Part shown: positions 10,142 to 20,460 of the stretch, in pieces
How positions within the stretch are numbered: position 1 is the stretch's first letter
Layout: each line of letters begins with the position of its first letter
The notes under the pieces: generated by a model
Told to the model about the DNA's origin: nothing
What the model saw: the letters and a program-made list of their open reading frames with translations, nothing else
Databases searched by the model: none
NCBI RefSeq assembly: GCF_900580675.1
Contig: NZ_UTBG01000001.1
Location: 372,001 to 436,000 of the forward strand
Length of the DNA stretch: 64,000 nucleotides
Origin: Pseudomonas viridiflava
GTDB lineage: Bacteria; Pseudomonadota; Gammaproteobacteria; Pseudomonadales; Pseudomonadaceae
Direction of reading: 5' to 3'
Position numbers and translations under genes: made by a program

Positions 10142-10756
10142 ATGCTGCTGATGCTTTACCTCATCGCCATTACCGCCGAGGCCATGACCGGTGCCTTGTC
10201 CGCCGGTCGGCGCGGTATGGACTGGTTTGGCGTGGTATTGATTGCATGCGTCACGGCGCTGGGCGGTGGTTCAGTGCGCGATGTGCTGCTGGGCCATTAC
10301 CCGCTGACGTGGGTCAAGCACCCGGAGTACCTGGTGCTGACCTCAATTGCGGCATTGGTGACGATCTTTATCGCCCCGCTGATGCGCCGTCTGCGTTCGC
10401 TGTTTCTGGCGTTGGACGCCGTGGGCCTGGTCGCCTTCACCCTGATCGGGTGCATGACCGCCCTGGAAATGGGCCACGGCATGCTGGTGGCGTCGGTCAG
10501 CGGAGTGATCACCGGTGTCTTCGGCGGCATCTTGCGCGATATCTTCTGTAACGATATCCCACTGATCTTCCGCCGTGAGCTGTACGCCAGCGTGTCGTTC
10601 CTCGCCGCCTGGTTTTATATGCTGTGCCTGTATCTGGAGCTGCCGAGCGAGCAGGCGATCCTGCTGACGCTGTTCAGCGGCTTTCTATTGCGCCTGCTGG
10701 CGATCCGTTTTCACTGGGAAATGCCCAAGTTCGTCTACAACGACGACGTCCACTGA
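10142..10756 (+). CDS. TRIC/UPF0126-type cation channel family membrane protein
   Basis: A 204-residue integral membrane protein with about seven helices and the duplicated UPF0126 half-repeat. The paired glycine motifs are GGGSVRDVLLG (about residues 39-49) and GGILRDIFCNDIP (about 129-141). Archaeal and bacterial members of this family have been shown to form potassium-permeable trimeric channels; the physiological role in Pseudomonas is not known. Its 3' end overlaps the 3' end of the convergent queG by 22 bp. Confidence 0.88.
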   Translation: MLLMLYLIAITAEAMTGALSAGRRGMDWFGVVLIACVTALGGGSVRDVLLGHYPLTWVKHPEYLVLTSIAALVTIFIAPLMRRLRSLFLALDAVGLVAFTLIGCMTALEMGHGMLVASVSGVITGVFGGILRDIFCNDIPLIFRRELYASVSFLAAWFYMLCLYLELPSEQAILLTLFSGFLLRLLAIRFHWEMPKFVYNDDVH

Positions 10757-11816
10757 CGCCCGGCGTGCTGGTTCAGCGCCCATTCCACGTGTTCGCGTAC
10801 CAGCTCCGAGGGGTAGTCGCGGCGCGCCTTCAGGGCTTCCAGTACCGGGATGCTCGACGGTGCATTGCCCAGGCCCACCGCCAGGTTGCGCAGCCAGCGT
10901 TCATAACCGGCGCGGCGTAGCGGCGAGCCTTCGGTGCTGCTGAGGAATTTATCCTCGTCCCACATGAACAGCTCGGCCAGTTCGGCGTTATCCAGGTTAT
11001 GCCGTGGCTTGAAATCGCCCTCGTCGGTAGGACGCGCGAAACGATTCCACGGGCAAACGATCTGACAGTCATCGCAGCCGAACACACGATTGCCGATCAG
11101 CGGGCGGAGGTCTTCGGGGATCGCGCTTTTGAGTTCGATAGTGAGATAGGAAATGCAGCGCCGCGCGTCCAGTACATAGGGGCCGACGAAGGCATTGGTG
11201 GGGCAGATGTCCAGGCAGGCAGTGCAGCGCCCGCAATGTTCGGTGCTGTGGGCGGGTCGACCGGCAGTGGCAAATCAACAAACAGCTCGCTGAGGAAGAA
11301 GTAGCTCCCCGCCTTGCGATTGAGCACCAGGGTGTTTTTACCGATCCAGCCCAGGCCGGCCTTTTCGGCGATGGCTTTTTCCAGCACCGGGGCGCTGTCG
11401 ACAAACGCACGAAAGCCGAATGGGCCGATCTGTGCCTGGATTCGGTCGGCCAATTGCTGCACGCGTTTGCGGATCAGCTTGTGGTAATCGCGGCCAAGGG
11501 CGTAACGGGAGATGTAGGCTTTCTCTGGCTTGGCCAGCAGTTGCGCCATTTGGGTGTCGCCTGGCAGATAATCCATGCGCAGCGAGACCACGCGCAAGGT
11601 GCCCGGCACCAGTTCGTCGGGGTGCGAGCGTTTGCTCCCATGGGCGCCCATGTATTCCATCTCGCCGTGGTAGCCCGCATCGAGCCAGCGTTGCAGGTGC
11701 TGTTCATGCTCGGCCAGGTCCAGGCCGCTGATGCCGACTTGTTGAAAGCCCAGCTCGCGGCCCCAGTCTTTGATCGATTGGGCGAGGGCGGGCAGATCGG
11801 TGGTGATGGCAGGCAT
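10735..11816 (-). pseudogene. queG: Epoxyqueuosine reductase QueG, interrupted by a -1 frameshift
   Basis: QueG reduces epoxyqueuosine to queuosine in tRNA, using cobalamin and two [4Fe-4S] clusters. From ATG 11816 the frame reads MPAITTDLPALAQS as a normal QueG up to PVDPPTAP, near position 11241. It then shifts to an unrelated tail ending at 11097. The following base-frame continues the real protein without a stop: first cluster HCGRCTACLDICP, second cluster CDDCQIVCPW, and a C-terminus ending at 10735. One missing G on the coding strand (CCGAACAT where CCGGAACAT would restore the frame) explains everything. As written, the product is 240 residues long and lacks both clusters. It could be a sequencing or assembly error in an intact gene. 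Confidence 0.88.
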
Positions 11817-11879
11817 GAGACAAGGGAAACCGCAGGTTAGATAGGTATAATTCTGCCAGACATCGGAGCTTGAAGACGC

Positions 11880-12740
11880 ATGCCGCAGACAAAACACGCA
11901 ATAACCGACGTACAGCCGCTGTTGCACGGCCATTTGCCGCAACTGGCTGCACGTTCCCCGGACGCCCATAAAGGCCAGTTCGGCCACCTGCTGGTCATCG
12001 GTGGCGACCATGGCTTTGGCGGCGCCGCGCTGCTGAGCACCGAAAGTGCCTTGCGCAGTGGCGCGGGCATGGTGTCGCTGGCGACTCGCCCTGAGCACGT
12101 GCCCGCCGCATTGGCCCGTTTGCCGGAGGTCATGACCATCGGCGTCAGCTCGGCCAACCAATTGATGGGCCTGCTGGAAAAAATCTCGGTGATCGTGATT
12201 GGCCCAGGCCTGGGCGATGCCGCCTGGGGCAAAAGCCTGCTGTCGGTCGCTGCCAACGCCAAGCAGCCGCAAGTCTGGGACGCAGACGCGTTGAACCAGT
12301 TGGCCAGCGGTGGCGTGAGCCTGCCGGCCAACTGCGTGATCACCCCGCATCCTGGCGAGGCGGCACGCTTGCTGGGCATTTCGACAGCCGAGGTTCAGGC
12401 CGACCGCCTTAAGGTGGCGCGCGCGTTGAGCCAGAAATTCAATGTAGTGGCTATCCTCAAGGGTGCTGGCAGTTTGATTGCGAGCCCCGACGGGCGTGTT
12501 TCACGTTGTGATCAGGGTCATCCGGCCATGGCGACTGCCGGGCTCGGTGATGTGTTGGCCGGCCTGGTCGGCGCATTGCTGGCCCAGGGCATGTCCGCCT
12601 ATGACGCCAGCTGCCTTGGGGTGTGGCTGCATGCCACTGCGGGAGATCGCCAAGGCACTTTTGGTCGCGGGCTGGCTGCCAGCGATTTGATTCCTGCCAT
12701 TCGTCAATTGCTGGAGGAACAGTCGCCGTGCCTGAAGTAA
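11880..12740 (+). CDS. nnrD: ADP-dependent NAD(P)H-hydrate dehydratase (YjeF C-terminal type)
   Basis: Repairs hydrated NAD(P)H. The 286-residue protein is the stand-alone dehydratase domain, without the N-terminal epimerase domain found in the fused E. coli protein. Ribokinase-like signatures are GGDHGFGGAALLS near residue 42-54, WDADALN, TPHPGE and the catalytic-loop GLGDVLAG near 223-230. Its last 13 bp overlap the GTG start of tsaE, so the two are translationally coupled. It is the first gene of the long nnrD-hflC run. Confidence 0.92.
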   Translation: MPQTKHAITDVQPLLHGHLPQLAARSPDAHKGQFGHLLVIGGDHGFGGAALLSTESALRSGAGMVSLATRPEHVPAALARLPEVMTIGVSSANQLMGLLEKISVIVIGPGLGDAAWGKSLLSVAANAKQPQVWDADALNQLASGGVSLPANCVITPHPGEAARLLGISTAEVQADRLKVARALSQKFNVVAILKGAGSLIASPDGRVSRCDQGHPAMATAGLGDVLAGLVGALLAQGMSAYDASCLGVWLHATAGDRQGTFGRGLAASDLIPAIRQLLEEQSPCLK

Positions 12741-13198
12741 TCCTATTCCTGGCCGATGAAGACACCATGGTGGCCTTTGGTCAGCGCATTGCGCAGGTCA
12801 CGGGCGGGGCAGGGTTGATCTTTCTTGAGGGCGATTTGGGGGCGGGCAAGACCACCTTGTCACGTGGGATCATCCGCGGCCTGGGCCACACCGGGGCGGT
12901 TAAAAGCCCTACGTTCACGTTGGTTGAACCCTACGAGATCGGTGAGATTCGCGCGTTCCATTTCGACCTCTACCGCCTGGTCGACCCTGAAGAACTGGAG
13001 TACATGGGCATCCGTGATTACTTCGATGAAGATGCGTTGTGCCTGATCGAGTGGCCAGATAAAGGCACAGGCTTTTTGCCAAAGCCGGACCTGACCATTA
13101 CCATTACGCCGCATGAGCATGGACGTCAGCTGAAGTTGTTGCCCCAGAGCGCGCGCGGCCAGTCGTGGTGCGCCGCTTTGGCATTGGAATTCAAATAA
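12728..13198 (+). CDS. tsaE: tRNA threonylcarbamoyladenosine biosynthesis ATPase TsaE
   Basis: P-loop ATPase of the TsaB-TsaD-TsaE complex that makes t6A37 in ANN-decoding tRNAs. The 156-residue protein has Walker A GDLGAGKTTL, the SPTFTLVEPYE switch region, HFDLYRL, and the LIEWPDKG motif. The start is the GTG at 12728 inside the end of nnrD, with GGAGGAAC about 8 nt upstream; the product is family length. The stop is followed at once by amiB. Confidence 0.94.
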   Translation: MPEVILFLADEDTMVAFGQRIAQVTGGAGLIFLEGDLGAGKTTLSRGIIRGLGHTGAVKSPTFTLVEPYEIGEIRAFHFDLYRLVDPEELEYMGIRDYFDEDALCLIEWPDKGTGFLPKPDLTITITPHEHGRQLKLLPQSARGQSWCAALALEFK

Positions 13199-13213
13199 TT
13201 GATGGGGTTAGGT

Positions 13214-14635
13214 ATGCGCTTTCGCGCGTTGGTTAGTGTCGTAGGGGTGTTGCTTGCGGCAATGACTGTCAATGCTCTGGCTGCTTCACAGGTGAAAAGT
13301 GTTCGCCTGTGGCGAGCGCCGGATAACACGCGACTGGTGTTCGACCTGTCTGGCCCGGTCCAGCACAGCGTCTTTACCCTCACGGCGCCCGATCGCCTGG
13401 TGATCGACATCAACGGTGCGACCCTGGCCGCGCCGTTGAAAGTCTCTACCGCAAATACGCCGATCACCGCCATGCGCTCGGCCCAGCGCACGCCGACCGA
13501 CCTGCGCGTGGTCATCGACTTGAAAAAAGTCGTGACGCCGAAAAGCTTTGTATTGGCTCCGAACGCCCAGTACGGCAACCGGCTGGTCGTCGACCTGTTC
13601 GACAACGCCGCCGATGCCGCACCGCCGCCGGCGCCGACCCCCAGCGTAGCCACGGTGCCTGCCGTACCGGTCAACCCGTCGCAGCCTCAGGTCAAGTTGC
13701 CACCGCCGCCACCGGCCCCGGCCGGCAAGCGCGACATTATCGTGGTGATCGACGCCGGCCATGGCGGGGAAGACCCGGGCGCCTCCGGTTCGCGCGGTCA
13801 GCATGAAAAAGACGTAGTACTGGCCATCGCCCGCGAGCTGCAACGTCAGGTCAACGGCATGAAAGGCTACCGCGCCGAGCTGACCCGGACCGGCGACTAC
13901 TTCATCCCATTGCGTGGGCGTACCGAAATCGCACGCAAGAAGGGCGCCGACCTGTTTGTGTCGATCCACGCCGACGCCGCACCGTCGGCCGCGGCCTTTG
14001 GTGCTTCGGTGTTTGCCCTGTCGGATCGCGGCGCCACGTCCGAGACTGCGCGTTGGCTGGCGGACAGCGAAAACCGTTCCGACTTGATCGGTGGGGCCGG
14101 CAACGTGTCCCTCGATGACAAGGACAAGATGCTCGCCGGGGTACTGCTCGACCTGTCGATGACTGCCTCGCTGACTTCCAGCTTGAACGTCGGGCAGAAA
14201 GTCCTGACCAATATTGGTCGCGTGACCTCGCTGCACAAGCAGCGGGTGGAGCAGGCCGGGTTCATGGTGTTGAAGTCGCCGGACATCCCGTCGATCCTGG
14301 TGGAAACCGGGTTTATCTCCAACTCCAACGAAGCCTCCAAGCTGGCCAGCGCCAGCCACCAGCAGGCGCTGGCGCGCTCGATCAGCGCCGGTGTACGCCA
14401 GTTCTTCCAGCAGAACCCGCCGCCGGGCACTTATATCGCCTGGCTGCGTGACTCCGGGAAAATCGCCCAGGGCCCGCGCGACCATCGCGTACAGCCCGGC
14501 GACACCCTGGCCATGCTGGCCGTGCGTTTCCAGGTGTCGGCCGCAACCTTGCGCAGCGCCAACAACCTGAAAACCGATGAATTGAAAGTTGGTCAGGTGT
14601 TGACCATCCCCGGCACCGAATTGGCGGCGCAGTAA
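13214..14635 (+). CDS. amiB: N-acetylmuramoyl-L-alanine amidase AmiB
   Basis: Periplasmic zinc amidase that splits septal peptidoglycan. From ATG 13214 the 473-residue protein has a signal peptide (about 1-25, ending NALAAS), an AMIN domain (about 28-130) and a proline-rich linker. The amidase_3 domain (about 172-395) has zinc ligands in [11 protein letters not shown] and SIHADA and the catalytic Glu in [12 protein letters not shown]-terminal LysM domain (about 425-470) follows. The ATG at 13214 has a GGGG-TTAGG stretch ahead; in-frame TTG/ATG codons at 13199 and 13202 lack one. Its stop overlaps the mutL start (TAATG). Confidence 0.93.
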   Translation: MRFRALVSVVGVLLAAMTVNALAASQVKSVRLWRAPDNTRLVFDLSGPVQHSVFTLTAPDRLVIDINGATLAAPLKVSTANTPITAMRSAQRTPTDLRVVIDLKKVVTPKSFVLAPNAQYGNRLVVDLFDNAADAAPPPAPTPSVATVPAVPVNPSQPQVKLPPPPPAPAGKRDIIVVIDAGHGGEDPGASGSRGQHEKDVVLAIARELQRQVNGMKGYRAELTRTGDYFIPLRGRTEIARKKGADLFVSIHADAAPSAAAFGASVFALSDRGATSETARWLADSENRSDLIGGAGNVSLDDKDKMLAGVLLDLSMTASLTSSLNVGQKVLTNIGRVTSLHKQRVEQAGFMVLKSPDIPSILVETGFISNSNEASKLASASHQQALARSISAGVRQFFQQNPPPGTYIAWLRDSGKIAQGPRDHRVQPGDTLAMLAVRFQVSAATLRSANNLKTDELKVGQVLTIPGTELAAQ

Positions 14636-16548
14636 TGAGCGAATCAGTGTTGAACAGCGGCTCGCGCATCGAGCTGCTCAGCCCGCGCCTCGCGAACCAG
14701 ATCGCTGCGGGCGAGGTGGTTGAGCGCCCGGCTTCGGTGATCAAAGAACTGCTGGAAAACAGCATCGACTCAGGCGCCAAGCGCATCGATGTCGACGTGG
14801 AGCAGGGCGGCGTCAAGCTGCTGCGTGTGCGCGACGATGGCAGCGGCATCTCCTCGGATGACCTGCCGCTGGCCCTGGCCCGCCACGCCACCAGCAAGAT
14901 TCGCGACCTGGAAGACCTTGAGCGGGTGATGAGCCTGGGCTTTCGCGGCGAGGCCTTGGCCTCCATCAGCTCCGTGGCGCGCCTGACCCTGACCTCACGC
15001 ACGCGTGACGCCGAGCAGGCCTGGCAAGTGGAAACCGAAGGCCGCGACATGGCGCCCCGGGTCCAGCCGGCTGCGCACCCGGTGGGCACGTCGGTGGAAG
15101 TGCGCGACCTGTTCTTCAACACCCCCGCGCGACGCAAATTCCTCAAGGCCGAAAAAACCGAATTCGATCACCTTCAAGAAGTTATCAAGCGCCTGGCCCT
15201 GGCGCGTTTCGATGTGGCGTTTCACTTGCGTCACAACGGCAAGACCATCCTCAGCCTGCATGAAGCCCACGACGACGCCGCGCGTGCACGGCGGGTGTCG
15301 GCGATATGCGGCGCGGGTTTCCTGGAGCAGGCGCTGCCGATTGAAATCGAGCGCAATGGCCTGCACCTGTGGGGCTGGGTCGGTTTGCCGACCTTCTCGC
15401 GCAGCCAGGCAGACTTGCAGTACTTCTTTGTAAACGGCCGTGCGGTACGCGACAAGCTGGTCGCCCACGCGGTGCGCCAGGCCTATCGCGACGTGTTGTT
15501 CAACGGGCGGCACCCAACGTTCGTGCTGTTTTTCGAGGTCGACCCATCGGTGGTGGACGTCAACGTGCACCCGACCAAACACGAAGTGCGCTTTCGTGAC
15601 GGGCGCATGGTGCATGACTTCCTCTACGGCACGTTGCACCGGGCCTTGGGTGATGTGCGCCCGGATGATCAGCTGTCTGCGCCGATTGTGACCGCAGTGG
15701 TACGGCCGAGCGGCCCGGAGGCCGGTGAGTTTGGTCCGCAAGGCGAGATGAGCCTGGCGGCAAACCTGCTGCAATCGCCGCAGCCGCAGCCTTCGTACAC
15801 CGCGCCGGGTGCAGGTTCCGGGGCTGGCTATCAGTACCAATACACCCCGCGCCCGCAATCGACGGTGCCGGTGGCCGAGGCTCAGGCCGCCTACCGCGAA
15901 TTTTTCGCGCCGCTGCCGGGGGCCGAGCCGGGCGCTGTCGCCCTGCCGGAGGGCGGCGGTGATATCCCGCCGCTGGGCTACGCGCTGGCGCAGCTCAAGG
16001 GCATCTATATTCTGTCGGAAAACGCCCACGGCCTCGTGCTGGTAGACATGCACGCCGCCCACGAGCGGATCATGTACGAGCGTCTGAAAATCGCCATGGC
16101 CAGCGAGGGCCTCAGCGGCCAACCGCTGCTGGTGCCGGAGTCCCTGGTCGTCAGCCAGCGTGAGGCTGATTGCGCCGAAGAACATCACGGCGTGTTCCAG
16201 AAACTGGGCTTTGAACTGCAGCGCCTGGGCCCGGAAACCCTGGCGATCCGCCAGATTCCCGCGTTGCTCAAGCAGGCCGAGGCCAACCGCCTGGTGGCCG
16301 ATGTTCTGGCCGACCTGATGGAATACGGCACCAGTGACCGCATCCAGGCGCATATCAACGAGCTGCTCGGCACCATGGCCTGCCACGGCGCCATCCGCGC
16401 CAACCGCCGCCTGGCCCTGCCGGAAATGAACGGCCTGTTGCGCGATATGGAAAACACCGAGCGCAGCGGCCAGTGCAACCATGGCCGACCGACCTGGACC
16501 CAGATGGGCCTGGACGATCTGGACAAACTGTTCTTGCGCGGCCGCTGA
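14635..16548 (+). CDS. mutL: DNA mismatch repair protein MutL
   Basis: Couples MutS mismatch recognition to strand removal. The 637-residue protein has an N-terminal GHKL ATPase with [17 protein letters not shown] and [11 protein letters not shown] transducer domain and a variable Pro/Gln-rich linker (about 365-430) follow, then a C-terminal dimerisation domain. The endonuclease metal motif appears as [12 protein letters not shown], close to the consensus DQHA(X)2E(X)4E; CHGAIRAN and CNHGRPTW motifs are also present. This fits Pseudomonas MutL, which has latent nicking activity, unlike E. coli MutL. Its stop overlaps miaA (TGATG). Confidence 0.96.
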   Translation: MSESVLNSGSRIELLSPRLANQIAAGEVVERPASVIKELLENSIDSGAKRIDVDVEQGGVKLLRVRDDGSGISSDDLPLALARHATSKIRDLEDLERVMSLGFRGEALASISSVARLTLTSRTRDAEQAWQVETEGRDMAPRVQPAAHPVGTSVEVRDLFFNTPARRKFLKAEKTEFDHLQEVIKRLALARFDVAFHLRHNGKTILSLHEAHDDAARARRVSAICGAGFLEQALPIEIERNGLHLWGWVGLPTFSRSQADLQYFFVNGRAVRDKLVAHAVRQAYRDVLFNGRHPTFVLFFEVDPSVVDVNVHPTKHEVRFRDGRMVHDFLYGTLHRALGDVRPDDQLSAPIVTAVVRPSGPEAGEFGPQGEMSLAANLLQSPQPQPSYTAPGAGSGAGYQYQYTPRPQSTVPVAEAQAAYREFFAPLPGAEPGAVALPEGGGDIPPLGYALAQLKGIYILSENAHGLVLVDMHAAHERIMYERLKIAMASEGLSGQPLLVPESLVVSQREADCAEEHHGVFQKLGFELQRLGPETLAIRQIPALLKQAEANRLVADVLADLMEYGTSDRIQAHINELLGTMACHGAIRANRRLALPEMNGLLRDMENTERSGQCNHGRPTWTQMGLDDLDKLFLRGR

Positions 16549-17519
16549 TGAGTGCCTTGCCCCCCGCCATCTTCTTGATGGGCCCCACGGCCGCCGGCAA
16601 GACCGACCTGGCCATCGAGCTGACCAAGGTGTTGCCGTGCGAGCTTATCAGTGTCGACTCTGCCCTGGTTTACCGGGACATGGACATCGGTACGGCGAAG
16701 CCTTCAAAAGAGCTGTTGGCGCGCTATCCGCATGCGTTGATTGACATCATCGACCCGGCCCAGAGCTATTCGGCGGCGGATTTTCGCACCGACGCCCTGG
16801 CGGCGATGGCCGCGATCACCGCACGCGGCAATATTCCGCTGTTGGTGGGCGGCACGATGCTCTATTACAAGGCTTTACAGGAAGGCCTGGCCGATATGCC
16901 GCCCGCCGACGCCCAGGTGCGCGCCGAGCTTGAAGAAGAGGCTGTGCGCCTTGGCTGGCAAGCTCTGCACGACCGGCTCAGGCTTGTTGATCCGGTATCC
17001 GCTGCGCGCATTCACCCCAATGACCCGCAGCGGCTTACGCGCGCGCTGGAAGTCTGGCGTGTGAGTGGCCAGACCATGACTGAACACCGGCTGAAACAAA
17101 GTGCGCAAAGTGCTGACGCAGGCGCATCTGGACAGTCACATTTGCCCTATACTGTGGCGAATCTGGCCATCGCTCCGGCAAATCGCCAGGTGCTGCATGA
17201 ACGAATTGCACAAAGATTCACAATTATGTTGGAACAGGGGTTTGTGGACGAGGTCGTAGCACTGCGTTCAAGAGGTGACCTGCATGCCGGGTTGCCTTCG
17301 ATACGTGCTGTTGGCTACCGCCAAGTCTGGGATCATCTGGATGGCAAGCTGACGTCAGCCGAAATGCAGGAGCGCGGCATTATTGCCACGCGCCAATTGG
17401 CGAAACGCCAGTTCACCTGGTTGCGCAGCTGGAGCGATTTGCACTGGTTGGACAGCCTGGACAGCGACAATCTGTCACGCGCCTTGAAATACTTGGGAAC
17501 GGTCTCCATATTGAGCTGA
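16548..17519 (+). CDS. miaA: tRNA dimethylallyltransferase MiaA
   Basis: Adds the isopentenyl group to A37 of tRNAs reading UNN codons. The 323-residue protein has P-loop GPTAAGKT near residue 11, the tRNA-contacting [16 protein letters not shown] region, [10 protein letters not shown], and [12 protein letters not shown] near the C-terminus. The ATG at 16548 overlaps the mutL stop. hfq follows 94 bp downstream, as in many gammaproteobacteria, where miaA is upstream of hfq and contributes to its transcription. Confidence 0.96.
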   Translation: MSALPPAIFLMGPTAAGKTDLAIELTKVLPCELISVDSALVYRDMDIGTAKPSKELLARYPHALIDIIDPAQSYSAADFRTDALAAMAAITARGNIPLLVGGTMLYYKALQEGLADMPPADAQVRAELEEEAVRLGWQALHDRLRLVDPVSAARIHPNDPQRLTRALEVWRVSGQTMTEHRLKQSAQSADAGASGQSHLPYTVANLAIAPANRQVLHERIAQRFTIMLEQGFVDEVVALRSRGDLHAGLPSIRAVGYRQVWDHLDGKLTSAEMQERGIIATRQLAKRQFTWLRSWSDLHWLDSLDSDNLSRALKYLGTVSILS

Positions 17520-17613
17520 GTCCTTGCAATTGCCGTCTATCCTTGGGGGTGTGACGGCCATAAGCTATCTATTTTCCGATTTTTTATTATTGATCCTTAA
17601 AGGAGTGCGGAAC

Positions 17614-17874
17614 ATGTCAAAAGGGCATTCGCTACAAGACCCTTACTTGAATACTTTACGTAAAGAGAAAGTGGGGGTTTCCATCTACCTGGTCAACGGT
17701 ATCAAGTTGCAAGGCACGATCGAGTCGTTCGACCAGTTCGTGATCCTGCTGAAAAACACCGTCAGCCAGATGGTTTACAAGCACGCTATCTCGACAGTCG
17801 TTCCAGTTCGTCCTATTCGTCTGCCTAGCGCAGCCGGTGACGAAGTGGGTGACGCTGAGCCAGGTAACGCCTGA
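17614..17874 (+). CDS. hfq: RNA-binding protein Hfq
   Basis: Hexameric RNA chaperone for sRNA-mRNA pairing and, with Crc, for catabolite repression in Pseudomonas. The 86-residue protein has the Sm1 region ([21 protein letters not shown]) and the Sm2 motif YKHAIST. The N-terminal Gln8 in HSLQDPYLN and the tail after residue 70 are short, as in Pseudomonas. A strong AAGGAG lies about 8 nt before the ATG at 17614. hflX starts 12 bp after the stop. Confidence 0.98.
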   Translation: MSKGHSLQDPYLNTLRKEKVGVSIYLVNGIKLQGTIESFDQFVILLKNTVSQMVYKHAISTVVPVRPIRLPSAAGDEVGDAEPGNA

Positions 17875-17886
17875 TAGGAGTCTCCT

Positions 17887-19188
17887 TTGTTCTTTGAGCG
17901 CCACGGTGGTGGTGAGCGGGTAATCCTCGTTCACTTGGATGGACAGGACCCTGAGGCGCGCGAAGATCCGCAGGAGTTTCAGGAGTTGGCAAATTCGGCC
18001 GGCGCCGAGACCGTTGCGTTTTTTAACGTGCCGCGTCATCGGCCAACCGCCAAATTCCTGATTGGCAGCGGCAAGGTCGAGGAACTGCGCGACCTGGTCC
18101 ACGCCGAAGAAGCCGATCTGGTGATCTTCAACCATACCCTCACGCCCAGTCAGGAACGTAACCTCGAACGTGTTTTCGAGTGCCGCGTGATCGACCGTAC
18201 CGGCCTGATTCTCGATATTTTCGCCCAGCGCGCCCGTACCCATGAAGGCAAGCTCCAGGTAGAACTGGCCCAGCTTGACCACATGAGCACCCGGCTGGTT
18301 CGCGGCTGGACTCACCTTGAGCGTCAGGGTGGCGGTATCGGCATGCGTGGCCCGGGTGAAACCCAGCTCGAAACCGACCGACGCCTGCTGCGGGTTCGCC
18401 TGCGCCAGATCAAGGGCCGCCTCGAAAAAGTCCGCAGCCAGCGCGAACAATCGCGCCGTGGCCGTATGCGTGCGGATATCCCTACCGTGTCCCTGGTGGG
18501 GTATACCAACGCCGGCAAGTCAACGTTGTTCAATAACGTGACCAAATCCGACGTGTACGCCGCCGACCAGCTGTTCGCCACCCTCGACCCGACCTTGCGC
18601 CGTCTGGAACTGGACGACCTGGGTCCGATTGTCCTGGCCGACACCGTGGGGTTCATTCGTCACCTGCCACACAAGCTGGTCGAGGCGTTTCGGTCTACGC
18701 TCGAAGAGTCGAGCAATTCCGACCTGCTGTTGCACGTGATCGATGCGGCTGAACCGGATCGCATGTTGCAGATTGAACAGGTGATGGTGGTGCTGGGCGA
18801 GATTGGTGCCCAGGACTTGCCGATCCTCGAGGTCTATAACAAACTCGATTTGCTTGAAGGCGTAGAGCCACAAATCCAGCGCGACGAGAACGGCAAGCCC
18901 CAGCGGGTTTGGCTGTCGGCGCGAGATGGCAGTGGCCTGGAGCTGCTTGAACAAGCCATTGCCGAGTTGCTGGGCAGTGATTTGTTCATCGGCACCTTGC
19001 GCTTGCCTCAGCGTTTTGCTCGACTGCGTGCACAGTTTTTCGAGCTGGGCGCGGTACAGAAAGAAGAACACGACGAAGAAGGTGTCAGCTTGCTGGCCGT
19101 TCGATTGCCGCGCACGGAGCTGAATCGGCTGGTCAGCCGGGAAGGTGTTGTGCCGGAAGAGTTCATCGAACAACACACTTTGCAATAA
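17887..19188 (+). CDS. hflX: Ribosome-associated GTPase HflX
   Basis: GTPase that binds the 50S subunit and splits stalled ribosomes under stress. The 433-residue protein has an HflX N-domain (with GSGKVEEL and FNHTLTPSQERN), the GGIGMRGPGETQLETDRR linker helix, and a G domain with G1 GYTNAGKST, G3 DTVGFI and G4 NKLD. The start is a TTG at 17887 preceded by AGGAG; no in-frame ATG gives a full N-terminus. It sits 12 bp after hfq and 96 bp before hflK. Confidence 0.96.
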   Translation: MFFERHGGGERVILVHLDGQDPEAREDPQEFQELANSAGAETVAFFNVPRHRPTAKFLIGSGKVEELRDLVHAEEADLVIFNHTLTPSQERNLERVFECRVIDRTGLILDIFAQRARTHEGKLQVELAQLDHMSTRLVRGWTHLERQGGGIGMRGPGETQLETDRRLLRVRLRQIKGRLEKVRSQREQSRRGRMRADIPTVSLVGYTNAGKSTLFNNVTKSDVYAADQLFATLDPTLRRLELDDLGPIVLADTVGFIRHLPHKLVEAFRSTLEESSNSDLLLHVIDAAEPDRMLQIEQVMVVLGEIGAQDLPILEVYNKLDLLEGVEPQIQRDENGKPQRVWLSARDGSGLELLEQAIAELLGSDLFIGTLRLPQRFARLRAQFFELGAVQKEEHDEEGVSLLAVRLPRTELNRLVSREGVVPEEFIEQHTLQ

Positions 19189-19284
19189 AAGCCTCCGAAA
19201 GCGGTTGTGCCGCAGTAGCAGGCATTCTGTAGCATTGGTCGGCGCGCCGTGGGTGCGTCTTTGCTTTATCAGATGGAGAGCGCT

Positions 19285-20460
19285 ATGGCTTGGAATGAGC
19301 CGGGTGGCAACTCGAATAATCAGGATCCTTGGGGTGGTAAACGCCGCAATAATGGCGACCGCAAGGGGCCACCAGATCTCGACGAGGCCTTCCGAAAGCT
19401 GCAGGAAAGCCTGAATGGGTTGTTCGGTGGTGGAAAAAAACGTGGTGGTGACGACGGCAGTCGCACAAGCAAGGGCGGTGGCTATGGCCTGCTGGGCCTG
19501 GGTCTTGTCGTGCTCGCGGCCGTATGGCTGTACAGCGCCGTATACGTAGTGGACGAGCAGGAGCAAGCCGTGGTGCTGCGCTTCGGCAAGTACTACGAGA
19601 CGGTCGGCCCCGGCCTGAACATCTATTTCCCGCCGATCGACAAGAAGTACATGGAAAACGTCACGCGTGAGCGTGCCTACACCAAGCAGGGCCAGATGCT
19701 GACCGAAGACGAGAACATCGTCGAAGTGCCGCTGACCGTGCAGTACAAGATCAGCAACCTGCAGGACTTCGTGCTGAACGTTGATCAGCCGGAAATCAGC
19801 CTGCAGCACGCGACCGAAAGCGCCCTGCGCCATGTGGTGGGTTCTACCGCCATGGACCAGGTGCTGACCGAAGGTCGTGAATTGATGGCCAGCGAAATCA
19901 AGGAGCGCCTGCAACGGTTCCTCGACACCTATCGCACCGGTATCACCGTCACCCAGGTGAACGTACAGAGCGCAGCTGCACCGCGCGAAGTGCAGGAAGC
20001 CTTCGACGACGTGATCCGCGCCCGTGAAGACGAGCAGCGTTCGCGCAACCAGGCTGAAACCTACGCCAACGGCGTCGTGCCGGAAGCCCGTGGTCAGGCC
20101 CAGCGCATCCTTGAAGATGCCAACGGTTACCGCGACGAAGTGGTCTCCCGCGCCAAGGGTGAGGCAGATCGCTTTACCAAACTGGTCGCCGAGTACCGCA
20201 AGGCCCCTGAGGTTACCCGCGAGCGTCTGTACCTGGACACCATGCAGGAAGTCTTCAGCAACACCAGCAAGGTTCTCGTGACCGGCAGCAAAGGTGGGCA
20301 GAACAACCTGCTGTACCTGCCGCTGGACAAGATGATCGAAGGTGGTCGTAGCAGCACCAGCGCACCGTCCACCGGTTCCAATGCCGCTGCCAACGAAGCG
20401 AGCGCCCGTGCGGCCGCTGACTTGCTGCAACAGCAAACACGTACCAGGGAGAGTCGTTGA
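19285..20460 (+). CDS. hflK: FtsH protease regulator HflK
   Basis: SPFH/prohibitin-family membrane protein that forms with HflC a large cage around FtsH. The 391-residue protein has a Gly/Asn-rich cytoplasmic N-terminus (MAWNEPGGNSNNQDPW), one membrane helix at about residues 70-92 (LLGLGLVVLAAVWLYSAVYV), then the SPFH domain and a coiled-coil C-terminus. ATG 19285 is used, with GAGAG upstream; an ATG 12 bp earlier is possible. Its TGA overlaps the hflC ATG by one base. Confidence 0.96.
   Translation: MAWNEPGGNSNNQDPWGGKRRNNGDRKGPPDLDEAFRKLQESLNGLFGGGKKRGGDDGSRTSKGGGYGLLGLGLVVLAAVWLYSAVYVVDEQEQAVVLRFGKYYETVGPGLNIYFPPIDKKYMENVTRERAYTKQGQMLTEDENIVEVPLTVQYKISNLQDFVLNVDQPEISLQHATESALRHVVGSTAMDQVLTEGRELMASEIKERLQRFLDTYRTGITVTQVNVQSAAAPREVQEAFDDVIRAREDEQRSRNQAETYANGVVPEARGQAQRILEDANGYRDEVVSRAKGEADRFTKLVAEYRKAPEVTRERLYLDTMQEVFSNTSKVLVTGSKGGQNNLLYLPLDKMIEGGRSSTSAPSTGSNAAANEASARAAADLLQQQTRTRESR

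Noticed and set aside
11097..11241. Programmed frameshift in queG
   Set aside because: No slippery heptamer or downstream pseudoknot is seen at the shift, and QueG is a single-frame protein elsewhere; a base deletion or sequence error is simpler.
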